64,000 bases of DNA, taken from assembly GCF_001269925.1 (NCBI RefSeq), contig NZ_LHVO01000018.1, forward strand, positions 62,001 through 126,000, in the 5' to 3' direction. Under the pieces are notes generated by a model that saw only the letters and a list, made by a program, of their open reading frames with translations, did not search any database and was not told where the DNA came from. This stretch comes from Pseudomonas sp. MIACH. GTDB taxonomy: Bacteria > Pseudomonadota > Gammaproteobacteria > Pseudomonadales > Pseudomonadaceae. The stretch's first letter is position 1. Each line of letters starts with the position of its first letter. Both the position numbers and the translations under genes were made by a program. Positions 38,633 to 47,093 of this stretch are shown here, piece by piece.

Positions 38633-41347
38633 TCAGTACCACTGCTTGAAGCGGCGGATGTAGATCGTTTTCATCAGTTGGGCCACGCAGCAGTAGCTGA
38701 GCAGCGTGCCGACCAGCCACGGGAAGTACGCCAGTGGCAGTGGTTGCAGGCCCACCAGGGTGCCCAACGGCGAGAACGGTACGTAGATCCCCAACCCAAT
38801 CACCACGCCGGTCATCAGCAACACCGGCCAGGCGGCGGTGCTCTGGAAGAACGGGATCTTGCGGGTGCGCAGCATATGCACCACCAGGGTTTGCGAGAGC
38901 AGGCCCTCGATAAACCAGCCGGACTGGAACAGGGTCTGCATTTCCACGCTGTTGGCGGCGAACACGTACCACATCAGGGCAAAGGTGGTGATGTCGAAGA
39001 TCGACGAAGTCGGTCCGATCCAGATCATGAAGCGACCGATGTTCTTTGCATCCCACTTGCGCGGCTTGGCCAGGTACTCCTTGTCCATCTTGTCCCACGG
39101 CAGGGCCAGCTGGGAGATGTCGTACATCAGGTTCTGCAGCAGCAGGTGAATCGACAGCATCGGCAGAAACGGGATAAAGGCACTGGCCACCAGCACCGAG
39201 AACACGTTGCCGAAGTTGGAGCTGGCGGTCATGTTCAGGTACTTCATGATATTGCCGAAGGTTTCGCGGCCTTTGAGCACGCCTTCTTCCAGCACCATCA
39301 GGCTCTTTTCCAGCAGGATGATGTCGGCCGATTCCTTGGCGATGTCCGTGCCGCTGTCCACTGAGATACCCACGTCAGCATCGCGCAGGGCCGGTGCATC
39401 GTTGATGCCGTCGCCGAGGAAACCGACGGTGTGGCCGTTGGCTTGCAGCGCCTTGAGCACCCGGGACTTCTGCAGCGGCGTGAGCTTGGCGAATACGGTG
39501 CGCTCTTCCACGTGACGCGCCAGGGTTGCGTCATCCATCAATTCGATTTCCACCCCCAGCAGCGGCTGGCCTGGATCCAGACCTACCTGGCGGCAGATCT
39601 TGCGGGTGACCACGGCGTTGTCGCCGGTCAGGACTTTCACCGCCACGCCGATGTCTTGCAGCGCGGCAATCGCCGGGCCGGCGGTTTCCTTTGGCGGATC
39701 GAGGAACGTCAGGAAGCCCTGGATCACCAGGTTGCGTTCATCGGCGGTGGTGTATTGCTGGCGGGCCAGGGCCTTGGGAATGTTGCGGGTGGCCACGACC
39801 AACACGCGAAAGCCGTCTTCGTTGTAGTCATTGGCGATGGCCAGCAATTCTTCACGACGGCGCTCATCCAGCGGCACGGCGGCGCCCGCTTCCATCACGT
39901 GGGTGGAAATACCCAGCATCTCCTCCACGGCGCCCTTGCACACCAGCAGATGGTCGTCGGCAGCGTCCTTGACCACGATGGACAGGCGACGGCGTACAAA
40001 GTCGAACGGCAATTCATCGACCTTGCTGTAGGCAAACGGCACCTGGAACCTGGGGTTCTGTTGCGAGAACTGCACCACGGCCTGGTCCATCAGGTTTTTC
40101 ATACCGCTCTGGTGGTAGCTGTTGAGCCAGGCCAGCGACAGCACCGCCTCATCACGCTGGCCGAAGGCGTTGACGTGATGTTCGAGGATGATCTTGTCCT
40201 GGGTCAGGGTGCCGGTCTTGTCGGTGCACAGCACGTCCATCGAACCGAAGTTCTGGATCGCGTTGAGGCGCTTGACCACCACTTTGCGCTTGGCCATGGC
40301 GGTGGCGCCCTTGGCCAGGTTGGCGCTGACAATCATCGGCAGCATTTCCGGGGTCAGGCCCACGGCGACCGCCAGGGCGAACAGGAAGGCATCGCCCCAA
40401 TCGCCTTTGGAGAAGCCATTGAGGAAGAACACGATCGGCACCATCACCAGCATGAAGCGGATCAGCAGCCAGCTGACGCTGTTCACGCCGCGATCAAACG
40501 CCGTCTGCACCCGGGACCCGACAATCGCTTTGGCCAGGGAGCCAAAGTAGGTGCGCGGCCCGGTCGCCACCACCACGGCTTTGGCGCGGCCGCTGACCAC
40601 GTTGGTGCCCATGAAGCAGATGTTCGGCAGGTCCAGCAGGTTGTCTCGGTCGGCGGCCAGGGCGCTGGCGGACTTTTGCGTTACATCCCCCAGGGTGTCG
40701 TATTTCTCCACCGGCAAGGCTTCGCCGGTGAGCACGGCCTGGCTGATAAACAGGTCGCGGGACTCGATCAGGCGGATATCGGCGGGGATCATGTCACCGG
40801 CCGACAGTTGCACGATATCGCCGGCCACCAGCTCGCGCATCGGCACTTCGCGCAGGGTGGGCTGGCTGCCCACCTGTTCACGGCGCAGGACGGTGGCGGT
40901 GGTACGCACCATGGCTTTGAGCGCTTCGGCGGATTTGGCCGAGCGGTGTTCCTGCCAGAAGCGCAGCAGGCTGCTGAGCAGGACCATGGTCATGATGATC
41001 ACGACTTTGGTGGGGTCGGCTTCTTCGCCAGCCTGCATCGGCAGCCAGCAATCGGTGAAAAAGCTGATGCCGCCCAGGGTCAGCAGCACGTAGATGAACG
41101 GGTTGTTCAGGGCCTGCAGGAACTGCACGATGGCGTGAGGCGGCTTGTCATGGGCTACCTCGTTGTGGCCTTCGCGTTGCAGGCGGGCGGTGGCGTCCAG
41201 TTCGGTCAGGCCATCCTGGGTGGCACGCACGTTGGCCAGGGTGGCCGACAGGCCGTTATGGGCTTCGCGGGCGGCACGCATCGACAGCTGGGTGTCGGTG
41301 GCGGTGCCGTGTTTATTGTGCAGCGGGGTGTTTTTTACGGCGCTCAT
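38633..41347 (-). CDS. mgtA: Magnesium-importing P-type ATPase
   Basis: A 904-aa P3B ATPase that brings Mg2+ into the cytoplasm. Visible: LTGEALPVEK (actuator), DKTGTLTQDKI (phosphorylated Asp), the KGA nucleotide-binding motif in VCKGAVEEM, TGDNAVV, GDGINDAPALRDADVGIS, and about ten membrane helices including NLMYDISQLALPWD. ATG 41347 has AGGAG about 8 bp upstream. Length fits MgtA/MgtB. The 610-nt leader with small ORFs and the PhoP-like site upstream indicate regulation by magnesium at both transcription initiation and elongation/translation. No mgtC is adjacent. Confidence 0.95.
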   Translation of the reverse strand: MSAVKNTPLHNKHGTATDTQLSMRAAREAHNGLSATLANVRATQDGLTELDATARLQREGHNEVAHDKPPHAIVQFLQALNNPFIYVLLTLGGISFFTDCWLPMQAGEEADPTKVVIIMTMVLLSSLLRFWQEHRSAKSAEALKAMVRTTATVLRREQVGSQPTLREVPMRELVAGDIVQLSAGDMIPADIRLIESRDLFISQAVLTGEALPVEKYDTLGDVTQKSASALAADRDNLLDLPNICFMGTNVVSGRAKAVVVATGPRTYFGSLAKAIVGSRVQTAFDRGVNSVSWLLIRFMLVMVPIVFFLNGFSKGDWGDAFLFALAVAVGLTPEMLPMIVSANLAKGATAMAKRKVVVKRLNAIQNFGSMDVLCTDKTGTLTQDKIILEHHVNAFGQRDEAVLSLAWLNSYHQSGMKNLMDQAVVQFSQQNPRFQVPFAYSKVDELPFDFVRRRLSIVVKDAADDHLLVCKGAVEEMLGISTHVMEAGAAVPLDERRREELLAIANDYNEDGFRVLVVATRNIPKALARQQYTTADERNLVIQGFLTFLDPPKETAGPAIAALQDIGVAVKVLTGDNAVVTRKICRQVGLDPGQPLLGVEIELMDDATLARHVEERTVFAKLTPLQKSRVLKALQANGHTVGFLGDGINDAPALRDADVGISVDSGTDIAKESADIILLEKSLMVLEEGVLKGRETFGNIMKYLNMTASSNFGNVFSVLVASAFIPFLPMLSIHLLLQNLMYDISQLALPWDKMDKEYLAKPRKWDAKNIGRFMIWIGPTSSIFDITTFALMWYVFAANSVEMQTLFQSGWFIEGLLSQTLVVHMLRTRKIPFFQSTAAWPVLLMTGVVIGLGIYVPFSPLGTLVGLQPLPLAYFPWLVGTLLSYCCVAQLMKTIYIRRFKQWY

Positions 41348-41484
41348 TGTGTGTACTCCTGTCGCCAATTCTCGACAAAACATACCCGTTACTTACCTGA
41401 ATACAGGCGAGCGAAAGCATGCCGAGTCGCTGACTTCGCGATCGGTTTAAATAGGGTGTTAGATAACTTCCGCAGGCGCGTTAG

Positions 41485-41523
41485 TTAAAAGATGCGCAGC
41501 GATCTACAACTGGAAAAGTTCAT
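41485..41523 (-). CDS. Candidate 12-codon leader ORF upstream of mgtA
   Basis: MNFSSCRSLRIF, with GGAG 7 bp before the ATG and a TAA stop 137 bp before the mgtA start. It is too short to be a stable protein; if translated it would act in cis. It contains rare-type AGA and a serine/arginine cluster. Supported only by the ribosome site and position. Confidence 0.35.
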   Translation of the reverse strand: MNFSSCRSLRIF

Positions 41524-41586
41524 AAAGGAACTCCAGAGCGTTAATCAGGAAGTTGCTGTTTCAGCTGGGATGAACGGCGCGAGCGC

Positions 41587-41754
41587 TCACAAGGATCCCA
41601 GGCACAAAACCTTCGGTCTCTGTGGGTCTATGGGGGAGGGGGCGACAACGCCCGTGCGTCGCGGCAGAAAAACGCCGCAGGCACGGTAGAGCCTGGTTCG
41701 CAGGGTTGCGACGGGCTTACGTACATCGGGTAAAACAAGGGTTGTGAAGGTCAT
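41587..41754 (-). CDS. Candidate 55-aa proline-rich leader peptide of mgtA
   Basis: Starts MTFTTLVLPDVRKPVATLRT and ends in a proline-rich stretch (VAPSPIDPQRPKV, then LCLGSL). GAGG lies about 7 bp before the ATG. It begins about 205 nt downstream of the predicted transcription start. Proline- and acid-containing leader peptides such as Salmonella MgtL make elongation sensitive to low Mg2+ and so control mgtA; this ORF has the right position and composition for a similar role. It is not homologous to MgtL by eye. Confidence 0.5.
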   Translation of the reverse strand: MTFTTLVLPDVRKPVATLRTRLYRACGVFLPRRTGVVAPSPIDPQRPKVLCLGSL

Positions 41755-41966
41755 AACACACCTCGGGACCGGACGGGCGACCGGCGAGGCAGTTACGGTG
41801 GAGCATCAAGCTCTAGCGCAGCTTACCGGACCGGGGAGGCGAGTCCTGTCATATTCTGGGTTGGGCGCCCGATGCCCGCCAGGGCGGTGCTCGGACAGCG
41901 ACTAGATACTGTGTCCATTGGCTTCTTTTGTGAGGGTTAAAAAAGGCCCCAGTTGCGGGCACGGGC

Positions 41967-41995
41967 AATCTACTCAGACAGTTACAAAATGTCAA
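41967..41995 (-). promoter_or_regulatory. Sigma70 promoter of the mgtA leader
   Basis: On the minus strand a perfect TTGACA (41990-41995), a 17-bp spacer and TAGATT (41967-41972). It is the only strong promoter in the 725-bp gap. Confidence 0.65.
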
Positions 41996-42020
41996 CGCAT
42001 GATTAATTAAATAGCCCGGC

Positions 42021-42037
42021 GTTCAGAGTTCATTCAG
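42021..42037. promoter_or_regulatory. PhoP-like direct repeat upstream of mgtA
   Basis: GTTCAG-N5-ATTCAG, read on the plus strand, ends about 25 bp upstream of the mgtA -35. This matches the TTCAG-N5-TTCAG type of repeat proposed for PhoP in Pseudomonas, and MgtA is a classical PhoPQ target. No phoPQ gene is in the window. Confidence 0.45.
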
Positions 42038-42072
42038 ACAAGAGGCGTTCGAAAGTTACCCTATATATAACT

Positions 42073-42684
42073 TCATATGCCGCGTGCGGCGAGCACGGCC
42101 AGATAAATCAATACCAACCCGCAGGTGCCATAACTGATGCGCTGCCAAGTCGGCGAGGCATTCTTGCGCAGCAGGTTCACCAGTGATGCGATCAGAAAGC
42201 ACGACAGCACCGAAGCCAGCATGAACCCGGCGAAAAACATCAGCGTCTGCCCATGGCTCGGGGTGGCGCCGACGATGCCGGACAGCGCGCTGCCCAGCGC
42301 GCCCCAGTAGACAATGTTTTTCGGGTTGGCCAGGGAGATCGCCGCGCCCACGGCCAGCGCATTCTGCCGGGAGCTGGCCGGCGCGCTGTCCGCCTCGGGC
42401 AAGTGCCAGGCGTCGATCAGGCTGCGCACGCCCAACCAGGCGAGGTACACCGCGCAGATGATCGTCAGCGGTACGCGCACCGCGTCATGCTGGATCAACA
42501 GCGCGATGCCGGTGAGGCCAATCACTGCCCAGACGGCGTCGCCTACCAGCGAGCCAAACTGCACCAGCAAGGCGGGTGTGAAACCGTGGAGCAAGCCACG
42601 GCGCAACGTCTCTGCCAGTACGGCGCCGGGGGAGAGGCAAAACACGAAACCAAAAACCAGCGCGTAAAAGAAGATCGTCAGCAT
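42073..42684 (-). CDS. LysE/RhtB-family amino-acid exporter
   Basis: A 203-aa inner-membrane protein with six hydrophobic segments. The N-terminal signature FGFVFCLSPGAVLAETLRRG corresponds to the LysE family motif with the conserved Pro-Gly, and SLANPKNIVYWGAL is the second family motif (NPK). Members export amino acids or homoserine lactones; the substrate cannot be told. AGGACG precedes the ATG. Monocistronic. Confidence 0.88.
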   Translation of the reverse strand: MLTIFFYALVFGFVFCLSPGAVLAETLRRGLLHGFTPALLVQFGSLVGDAVWAVIGLTGIALLIQHDAVRVPLTIICAVYLAWLGVRSLIDAWHLPEADSAPASSRQNALAVGAAISLANPKNIVYWGALGSALSGIVGATPSHGQTLMFFAGFMLASVLSCFLIASLVNLLRKNASPTWQRISYGTCGLVLIYLAVLAARGI

Positions 42685-42757
42685 GCCCGCGTCCTTTCAG
42701 GAAAGTGCGAGAGCATACGCTGGCAGAGGGTTGGCGATCCATATCTGCACACGCTGT

Positions 42758-42779
42758 TGTGGCAAGCCCGCTTGCCACA
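42758..42779. repeat. REP-like palindrome
   Basis: TGTGGCAAG-CCCG-CTTGCCACA, a perfect 9-bp inverted repeat with a 4-nt loop, lies in the gap between lysE and arsC. It is of the type scattered through P. fluorescens-group intergenic regions and may terminate the ars transcript. Confidence 0.5.
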
Positions 42780-42812
42780 GGGGGATTCAACCTGCCGTCA
42801 GGGCGTGGTCAT

Positions 42813-43283
42813 TTACAGCCGCGCAATGCGGTCGAGCTCGGCCTTCAGCTCGCCAGGGCTGAGGTGGGCAAAGGGCAGGGCGAAAAACGCCCGGCAACGG
42901 GTGGCGATGGTCGTCAGCGTTGCGTCGAATGCGGCTTGGATATTGGTTTCATCGCCCTGCACATCCGAAGGATCTTCCAAGCCCCAATGCGCCTTCACCG
43001 CCGGCCCGAAATACACCGGGCAGGCTTCACCCGCCGCCTTGTCGCAGACGGTGATGACCACATCCGGCGGGCTGCCTTCAAATGCGTCATTGCCCTTGCT
43101 GTACAACCCCTCGGTGCGGATGCCCGCCGCCTGCAACGTGCTCAGGCTGCGCGGCAGGACCTGGCCCTTGGGAAAGCTGCCGGAGCTGACCGCGGCAAAA
43201 CCCTGCGGGGCCAGGTGGTTGAACATCGCCTCGGACAAGATGCTGCGACAGCTGTTGGCGGTGCACATGAACAGGACTTTCAT
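42813..43283 (-). CDS. arsC: Arsenate reductase, low-molecular-weight phosphatase type
   Basis: A 156-aa cytosolic enzyme reducing arsenate to arsenite. The phosphatase loop is Cys7-X5-Arg13 (CTANSCRS), and later cysteines occur in ITVCDKAAGEACPV, as in thioredoxin-linked ArsC. HWGLEDPSD is the acid motif of this family. It lies 13 bp downstream of arsB on the same strand and ends the arsRBC operon. Confidence 0.92.
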   Translation of the reverse strand: MKVLFMCTANSCRSILSEAMFNHLAPQGFAAVSSGSFPKGQVLPRSLSTLQAAGIRTEGLYSKGNDAFEGSPPDVVITVCDKAAGEACPVYFGPAVKAHWGLEDPSDVQGDETNIQAAFDATLTTIATRCRAFFALPFAHLSPGELKAELDRIARL

Positions 43284-43296
43284 TGCGGTCTCTCCG

Positions 43297-44580
43297 TTAG
43301 ATGCTCAGGCGCAACGCGAGGGCGGCGAGGGTGATCAGCAGCACCGGCAGGGTCAGCACGATCCCGACCTTGAAGTAGTAACCCCAGGTGATGGTGATGC
43401 CTTTGCGCGCCAGGATATGCAGCCACAGCAGGGTGGCCAGGCTGCCGATCGGAGTGATTTTCGGGCCCAGGTCGCTGCCGATCACGTTGGCGTAGATCAT
43501 TGCGTCCTTGACTACGCCCACGGCATGGCTGGACTCGATGGACAGCGCGCCGATCAAGACGGTCGGCAGGTTGTTCATCGCCGACGACAACAATGCCGTC
43601 AGCACGCCGGTGCCCATGGCCGCACCCCACACGCCGTAAGTGGCGAAGGTATCGAGCCAGGTCGCCAGGTAGGTGGTGAGGCCGGCGTTACGCAAGCCAT
43701 AGACCACCAGGTACATCCCTAAGGAAAAGATCACGATCTGCCACGGGGCTTCCTTCAGCACCTTGCGCGTGGAGATCTTGTGGCCCTTGGCGGCGATCAC
43801 CAGCAGGAGCACGGCGCACACCGCGGAAATCGCGCTGATGGGAATGCCCAGCGGTTCTAAAGCAAAGCAGCCGATCAGCAGGATGCCCAGCACCCACCAG
43901 CCGGCGCGGAAAGTGGCGCGGTCGTGGACCGCGCTGGCGGGGTCTGCGAGGTCGGCCGGGTCGTAGGTCTGCGGAATATCGCGGCGGAAGAACCACAGCA
44001 ATATCGCCAAGGTGGCGGCGACGCTGACGAAGTTGACCGGCACCATGACCGCGGCATATTCGTTGAAGCCGATCTTGAAGTAGTCCGCCGAGACGATATT
44101 CACCAGGTTCGACACCACCAGCGGCAGGCTCGCCGTGTCGGCGATAAACCCCGCGCCCATCACAAAGGCCAGGGTCGCCGCCGGCGAAAAGCGCAGCGCC
44201 AGCAGCATCGACATCACGATGGGCGTGAGGATCAGCGCCGCGCCGTCGTTGGCAAACAGCGCCGACACCAACGCCCCGAGCAGCACCATATAGGCAAACA
44301 GTCGCCGGCCACGCCCGCGCCCCCAGCGCGCCACATGCAGCGCCGTCCAGGCAAAGAAGCCGGCCTCATCCAGCAGCAGGCTGATGATGATCAGCGCAAC
44401 AAACGTCCCGGTGGCATTCCAGATGATGTGCCACACCACCGGGATATCGGCCAGGCTGATTACGCCACAGGCCAGGGCCAGGATTGCCCCCATCGTGGCG
44501 CTCCAGCCCACGCCGAGGCCCTTGGGCTGCCAGATAACCAGAACGATGGTGAAGATAAAAATGGCGACTGCGACAAGCAT
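43297..44580 (-). CDS. arsB: Arsenite efflux pump
   Basis: A 427-aa polytopic inner-membrane protein with about 12 helices that exports arsenite or antimonite. Characteristic segments include [35 protein letters not shown] and [12 protein letters not shown] (the repeated N-D/N-N helix-break motifs of the ion-transporter superfamily). I set the start at ATG 44580, with GGAG about 9 bp upstream. A longer open frame to 44841 is only the antisense-like extension through arsR. Sits between arsR (19 bp) and arsC (13 bp). Confidence 0.94.
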   Translation of the reverse strand: MLVAVAIFIFTIVLVIWQPKGLGVGWSATMGAILALACGVISLADIPVVWHIIWNATGTFVALIIISLLLDEAGFFAWTALHVARWGRGRGRRLFAYMVLLGALVSALFANDGAALILTPIVMSMLLALRFSPAATLAFVMGAGFIADTASLPLVVSNLVNIVSADYFKIGFNEYAAVMVPVNFVSVAATLAILLWFFRRDIPQTYDPADLADPASAVHDRATFRAGWWVLGILLIGCFALEPLGIPISAISAVCAVLLLVIAAKGHKISTRKVLKEAPWQIVIFSLGMYLVVYGLRNAGLTTYLATWLDTFATYGVWGAAMGTGVLTALLSSAMNNLPTVLIGALSIESSHAVGVVKDAMIYANVIGSDLGPKITPIGSLATLLWLHILARKGITITWGYYFKVGIVLTLPVLLITLAALALRLSI

Positions 44581-44599
44581 GAATAAACGCTCCGGTGGT

Positions 44600-44956
44600 T
44601 CAGCAGCAGGTGCTGGCTCGTTGTGGTCTGTCGCCCATTGCACCCAGACGCTGTGCGTCGTTGTGCAACCATGGCTGGTTGGCTTGCAGGGTGATGTCCA
44701 GCACCCGGATGACCCACTCGGGCAGGTCCGGGTTGACGCGGTAGTAGATCCATTGGCCCTGGCGACGATCCAGCAGCAACCCGCAACTGCGCAGTTGCGC
44801 CAGGTGGCGGGAGATTTTCGGCTGGCTGTCGTCCAAGGCATGGATCAGTTCGCACACGCAAAGTTCGCCTTCACGCTGAATCAATAACGTAAGGCGTGCC
44901 CGGGTGGCGTCGGCCAGGCATTTGAACAGGGTGGGCGGGGAGAGGGGGTCCAGCAT
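44600..44956 (-). CDS. arsR: Arsenic-responsive repressor
   Basis: A 118-aa winged-helix ArsR/SmtB repressor. [11 protein letters not shown] carries the metalloid-sensing Cys-X-Cys, and [17 protein letters not shown] is the recognition helix region. ATG 44956 is preferred and ATG 44962 is also possible. The frame back to 45061 is rejected because it would run through the operator palindrome. It presumably represses its own operon until arsenite binds. Confidence 0.92.
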   Translation of the reverse strand: MLDPLSPPTLFKCLADATRARLTLLIQREGELCVCELIHALDDSQPKISRHLAQLRSCGLLLDRRQGQWIYYRVNPDLPEWVIRVLDITLQANQPWLHNDAQRLGAMGDRPQRASTCC

Positions 44957-44973
44957 GGCCATGGCCTGCGTAT

Positions 44974-45005
44974 ATATGGAAATCCGAATATACGTATTTC
45001 CATAT
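44974..45005 (-). promoter_or_regulatory. ArsR operator of arsRBC
   Basis: A perfect 10-bp inverted repeat ATATGGAAAT...ATTTCCATAT separated by 12 bp lies immediately upstream of arsR in AT-rich DNA. Position and symmetry fit an ArsR dimer site overlapping the promoter. Confidence 0.65.
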
Positions 45006-45133
45006 GTTTCGGTCAAATCCGGTTTCAATTGATATGGATCAAAGTTCGGGAATTCAACCACAAGTGATTGAAATTAAAATGAAACATGAATGTCCTAAAG
45101 TGCCTCCCCATTGCTGATGAAGGAAGACTCCGC

Positions 45134-45349
45134 GTGACCCGTGCCACTCGCAACCTGCGCAAGACCCTGGATTCCGTCGCGGAAAATAACGAAACCGCGG
45201 CGTTCGACCTGATGCGCGCCGTCGAAAAACTCGGCGATGAAGTGCTGCGCCAGCGCTTGCTCAACACGATTCATCGGCTCAACCAGGACGCTTACGAACT
45301 GCGCGAAGCGCGGGACTCAGTGGAGCAGGTGTCGGTCCGGCTCGCCTGA
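45134..45349 (+). CDS. Small conserved hypothetical protein (71 aa)
   Basis: A helical, charged 71-aa protein (TRATRNLRKTLDSVAENNET, VEKLGDEVLRQRLLNTIHRL). I chose GTG 45134 because AAGGAAG lies 7 bp upstream; the in-frame ATG at 45086 has no ribosome site. Divergent from arsR and upstream of azlC; no family or function recognised. Confidence 0.6.
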   Translation: MTRATRNLRKTLDSVAENNETAAFDLMRAVEKLGDEVLRQRLLNTIHRLNQDAYELREARDSVEQVSVRLA

Positions 45350-45420
45350 GCAAGATCGTTCAAGACAATCGCCTAGTCGCGCTGGCATGCTTGTGGACTG
45401 TCTGTCGATGAGCCGTTTCC

Positions 45421-46116
45421 ATGCCTGCTGCCTTACCTCATTACGCCTTCGCTCGCGGCGCCATCGCCGTTATTCCCTTGTCTCTGGCCTGTGCACCCTG
45501 GGGGCTGCTGGCCGGTTCCATGGCCATCGATGCGCAATTCACGCCACTGCAAGCCCAGGGGTTGTCTGCCATTGTGTTTGCCGGTGCGGCGCAGTTGGTC
45601 GCCATTGGCATGGTCAAGAGCGGCGCCAGCCTGATTTCCATTGTGCTGACCACCTTGCTGCTGACCTCCCAGCACCTGCTGTATGGCATGCACCTGCGGC
45701 CGATTCTGTCGCCGCTCAAGACTCGCTGGCGCATGAGCCTGGGCTTTCTGTTGACCGATGAGTTCTTTGCGCTGGTCAGCCACTATGACCGTGAAACCTT
45801 TAATCGCTGGTACGCGTTGGGCGCCGGCCTGACGTTTTACATCGCCTGGAACCTGTTCACCCTGGCCGGCATCGTGCTGGGCAAAAGCATCCCCGGCCTC
45901 GATCAGTTGGGCCTGGAGTTTTCCATCGCCGCCACCTTTATCGCGCTGATCACCCCGGTGGTGCGTGACGTGCCGACAGTGGTCTGCGTGGCCGTGTCAT
46001 TGCTGTTTTCCGTATGGCTGAGCTTTCTGCACTGGGAGTCGGCCGTGGTGGTGTCGGGTGTGCTGGGCATGAGTGCAGGGTTTGCCTGCAAACGGTTGGG
46101 GGTAGGGCAGCGATGA
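45421..46116 (+). CDS. azlC: AzlC-family branched-chain amino acid exporter, large subunit
   Basis: A 231-aa inner-membrane protein with several helices. The family motif is PLSLACAPWGLLAGSMAIDA, followed by FAGAAQLVAIGM and TSQHLLYGMHLRP. With AzlD it forms an exporter for branched-chain or related amino acids (AzlCD/YgaZH). Its TGA overlaps the azlD ATG (ATGA). Confidence 0.88.
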   Translation: MPAALPHYAFARGAIAVIPLSLACAPWGLLAGSMAIDAQFTPLQAQGLSAIVFAGAAQLVAIGMVKSGASLISIVLTTLLLTSQHLLYGMHLRPILSPLKTRWRMSLGFLLTDEFFALVSHYDRETFNRWYALGAGLTFYIAWNLFTLAGIVLGKSIPGLDQLGLEFSIAATFIALITPVVRDVPTVVCVAVSLLFSVWLSFLHWESAVVVSGVLGMSAGFACKRLGVGQR

Positions 46117-46424
46117 TTTACGGGATGATTGTGGCCATGGGCCTGGTGGTTTTTTTCAACCGCTACCTGTTTATCGAACCGCGCCTGCCGGTGCGCCTCA
46201 ATCGCGGCGCGCGGGAGTTTCTCGGGTTTGCGGTGCCGGGCATGCTCACGGCGATCTGCGGACCGATCATCTTCCTCGCCGACCACCAACTCAACCTGAG
46301 CCCGGCCAACCCTTACCTGCTGGCGGGCATCTGTGCGGTGGCATTGATGTTCTGGACGCGCAGCGTGTTGATCACCGTGCTGTTGAGCATGGCGCTGTTC
46401 TATCTGTTCCGCTGGTGGTTCTGA
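46113..46424 (+). CDS. azlD: AzlD-family exporter small subunit
   Basis: A 103-aa membrane protein with three or four helices (YGMIVAMGLVVFFNRYLF, FLGFAVPGMLTAICGPIIF, YLLAGICAVALMFW, LITVLLSMALFYLF). Start ATG 46113 overlaps the azlC stop by 4 bp, showing translational coupling with its partner. Confidence 0.85.
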   Translation: MIYGMIVAMGLVVFFNRYLFIEPRLPVRLNRGAREFLGFAVPGMLTAICGPIIFLADHQLNLSPANPYLLAGICAVALMFWTRSVLITVLLSMALFYLFRWWF

Positions 46425-46441
46425 AGCACAGGCGAAAAAAA

Positions 46442-46459
46442 GCCCGCGGGAGGGCGGGC
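46442..46459. terminator. Hairpin downstream of azlD
   Basis: Stem GCCCGC/GCGGGC with loop GGGAGG, 17 bp after the azlD stop. The A7 run is on the left, so the U tract would be in the minus-strand direction; it may still end the azlCD transcript. Confidence 0.4.
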
Positions 46460-46595
46460 AGAAGGGAGACTTCTAAAAATGAGCCTGGCCACTATAGGCG
46501 GCAAATTTTCTCTGCACAGTGAAACAAAGTTCATGAGGACCTCAGTCAGCCGTGCGGCAATGGTACAGTCGCATTTTTTTCAACGAGGCAATGGC

Positions 46596-46949
46596 ATGCA
46601 CAAGGTGGTTATGGGCGCATTGGTAGTGGTAGCACTGGCCGGTTGCGCAGGTTCGAAGATGAACGAGGCGCGCTCGGGTGCTCCCTACAAGGCCATGGCA
46701 TCGGATAAGGCCACGCTGGTGGTTGCCGAGTGCATCCAGTTTGGCTGGCAGGACGAGAGCGTGTTTGGCGTCGACGCCGGTGGCTTCAAAGAGCCGAATG
46801 GTGCCGGTGGTTTCACGGTCTACACCACGGGTGGCGATTACTTCGTCGACGTGCAAAGCGCCGGTGCCGGTTCGTCCGTCAAATACTACGCCGCTGAAGA
46901 TACGATGCCTGCCAAACGTCGTTTGGCCGCACTCGCGACGTGTCTGTAA
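46596..46949 (+). CDS. Small lipoprotein (117 aa)
   Basis: The lipoprotein signal peptide MHKVVMGALVVVALAGCAGS has lipobox LAGC, so lipidation is expected at Cys17. The mature part is about 100 aa, beta-rich, with CIQFGWQDESVFG and a C-terminal Cys (LATCL). ATG 46596 has GAGG 8 bp upstream; the longer frame from 46479 is rejected because it would precede the signal peptide. Cell-envelope location; function unknown. Confidence 0.7.
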   Translation: MHKVVMGALVVVALAGCAGSKMNEARSGAPYKAMASDKATLVVAECIQFGWQDESVFGVDAGGFKEPNGAGGFTVYTTGGDYFVDVQSAGAGSSVKYYAAEDTMPAKRRLAALATCL

Positions 46950-47019
46950 TACGTTGCCTTAGTCATTTTAGGAAACGCCCGGCGGGACAGCCGCCGGACA
47001 TTCGCTTATGATTCAATCC

Positions 47020-47082
47020 GCCCGCCCGACATGATGGCTCTTTACCAGTACACGGACGTCGAGGCCTAACCGTCGGGCGGGC
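47020..47082. repeat. Long-loop inverted repeat
   Basis: A perfect 11-bp inverted repeat GCCCGCCCGAC / GTCGGGCGGGC encloses 41 nt. It is followed by ACCTTTGTTGTTT toward the DUF1275 gene end. It fills most of the gap between two convergent genes. It could be a terminator with an extended loop or a structured RNA. Confidence 0.5.
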
Positions 47083-47093
47083 ACCTTTGTTGT

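Larger units (their letters stand above)
41348..41960 (-). promoter_or_regulatory. Long structured 5' leader of mgtA
   Basis: The candidate transcription start is about 610 nt before the mgtA ATG. Within this leader are a GGACA/TGTCC hairpin (near 41892-41915), a GCCC/GGGC hairpin (near 41870-41885), and a repeated motif GCCTC(C/G)CCGGTC (near 41836 and 41784). A two-part hairpin CGTGC-GCGGC/GCCGC-GCACG (41653-41685) lies inside the 55-codon ORF. I could not fit the conserved M-box (ykoK) core. The region contains two small ORFs with ribosome sites and no other gene on either strand; mgtA regulation by leader-peptide translation is the natural model. Confidence 0.6.

Noticed and set aside
39431..41488. 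A 685-codon open frame on the plus strand opposite mgtA
   Set aside because: It is the complement of a clear P-type ATPase, has His/Gln/Gly-rich unnatural composition and no recognisable domain. It is a GC-driven shadow.
41700..41960. M-box (ykoK) magnesium riboswitch or RNase P RNA in the mgtA leader
   Set aside because: I could not find the conserved M-box core or the RNase P core sequences on either strand. A covariance search would settle it.
44581..44841. N-terminal extension of ArsB
   Set aside because: The upstream frame overlaps arsR in another frame and encodes a non-membrane, Cys/Ser/Thr-rich stretch. ATG 44580 has its own ribosome site and starts the first helix.
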